Assembly: GCF_000720115.1 (NCBI RefSeq)
Contig: NZ_JOIR01000047.1
Location: 1 to 43,177 of the forward strand
Source of the DNA: Streptomyces sp. NRRL F-2580
GTDB lineage: Bacteria > Actinomycetota > Actinomycetes > Streptomycetales > Streptomycetaceae
Length of the DNA stretch: 43,177 nt
Direction: 5' to 3'
A model generated the notes under the pieces. That model made no database searches and was not told the origin of the DNA. It saw only the letters and a list, made by a program, of their open reading frames with translations. Each line of letters opens with the position of its first letter. Positions within the stretch are counted from its first letter, which is position 1. Below, piece by piece: positions 42,611 through 43,177 of the stretch. A program made the position numbers and the translations under genes.

Positions 42611-43126
42611 CGGACACCCCCACCACCGCCGCACGGCCCGGCCGGACGTCGTGGCAGCCCACCCAGGATCAGTGCGGCGCGCGGCGCGCACAGCGTGAGC
42701 ATGAGCGCAGGCAAGCCACGGTCTGGGAGGACCTCGTCGTGATCTTGGCGAAGACGTCCGCCAACCCCACGGATGGGGGATCCCCGTCCGAATTCGGCAG
42801 TCGGGTGGAGGACTGGCGGGGCCGGCAGGGACTCGATGTCCAGGCCCCGCGTACCCGCAGCCGCCCCGTCCACGTGCACGGGGCGCGTTCGCTCACGCGC
42901 TCCCTGTGGGACCAGCCCCGGCCTGGTGGGAGCCTCGGGCTGGTCCCCCGTGCGGCTGGGCGGCAAGCGTGACTCTGCCGGCGCAGGGGCCTGTCACGCG
43001 CCTGTGACAGTCGGCGGACAGCGTCGTGAAGTGCGGGAGTCAGTCTTTTAACCAGACGGACAAAACAGACATTTCATGACTGTCCTTCGATTCTTTCCCC
43101 CACCCCCCTTTATTGGAGTAATTCTC
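42611..43126. other. Region without a supported gene
   Basis: About 515 nt without a convincing coding frame. A perfect 11-bp inverted repeat, GGGACCAGCCC (42908-42918) and GGGCTGGTCCC (42937-42947), surrounds an 18-nt loop and may be a terminator. From about 43020 the sequence becomes markedly AT-richer, forming the leader of the gene at 43127. Confidence 0.6.
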
Positions 43127-43177
43127 ATGGCTCGCACTTCTCGGAAGCAGCGTTTCTCGATGTTCGCCGTCTCGGCC
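43127..43177 (+). CDS. Probable secreted protein, cut by window end
   Basis: Only 17 codons are present: MARTSRKQRFSMFAVSA. The basic n-region followed by hydrophobic residues looks like the start of a signal peptide. The start is well supported by TTGGAG 8 nt upstream and by the AT-rich leader. The product cannot be identified. Confidence 0.6.
   Translation, partial: MARTSRKQRFSMFAVSA

Noticed and set aside
42773..43051. Small 92-aa frame before the last gene
   Set aside because: No ribosome site, no domain, and Arg/Pro/Gly/Ser-rich composition typical of chance frames in high-GC DNA.

Overview
The window is about 43 kb of very GC-rich actinobacterial DNA, most likely from Streptomyces. 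The signs are frequent GTG/TTG starts, ATGA-coupled genes, a near-complete absence of TTA codons, and typical families (NarL-type two-component pair, GAP-family membrane protein, SpoIIE-type phosphatase, roadblock protein, BCCT carrier). The first 61 bases are not genomic: they are an Illumina Nextera i7/P7 adapter left on the contig end, and the first gene is cut by it.

Layout. 62-5384: an extended-SDR epimerase (truncated), an SDR oxidoreductase, a flavodoxin-like protein, then a CPBP protease / histidine kinase / response regulator operon. 5395-12241: small membrane, DUF5958-like and SMI1-like genes mixed with four broken genes (GNAT acetyltransferase, secreted protein, small membrane protein, response-regulator stub), plus an HxlR regulator divergent from an imine-reductase-like oxidoreductase around a shared palindromic operator. 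12245-17668: P1-family peptidase, a secreted pyroglutamyl-peptidase-like protein with a rare TTA codon, an MscS channel and an MFS transporter. 17907-20286: a DNA-damage-type (PafBC/RecA-NDp) promoter motif in front of a 772-aa protein that fuses a macro domain, a uracil-DNA-glycosylase-like domain and an R-S-E ADP-ribosyltransferase domain. 20491-21216: a GAP-family membrane protein.

21507-31937 is a lactazole-type thiopeptide cluster in the order precursor A1, precursor A2, LazB (glutamylation), LazC (pyridine synthase), LazD (RRE / E1-like partner), LazE (YcaO cyclodehydratase), LazF (glutamate-eliminase and azoline-dehydrogenase fusion). B to E are joined by ATGA overlaps. A1 has a core almost identical to lactazole; A2 has a rearranged core whose predicted macrocycle is one residue larger. 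A palindrome sits inside the candidate promoter, and an 8-bp tandem array separates A2 from lazB.

32093-43177 is mostly housekeeping or surface functions: roadblock protein, ArsR regulator, a secreted PKD protein with three C-terminal repeats, a secreted NHL propeller, a PP2C/SpoIIE phosphatase, a DHFR-like reductase, glutamate dehydrogenase with a strong downstream hairpin, a small Ser/Gly-repeat protein, a lipoprotein, a BCCT transporter, and the first 17 codons of a probable secreted protein cut by the window end.

The two points most worth follow-up are the macro-UDG-ART fusion under an apparent DNA-damage promoter and the two-precursor lactazole-like cluster. All family calls come from reading motifs by eye; no database search was run.
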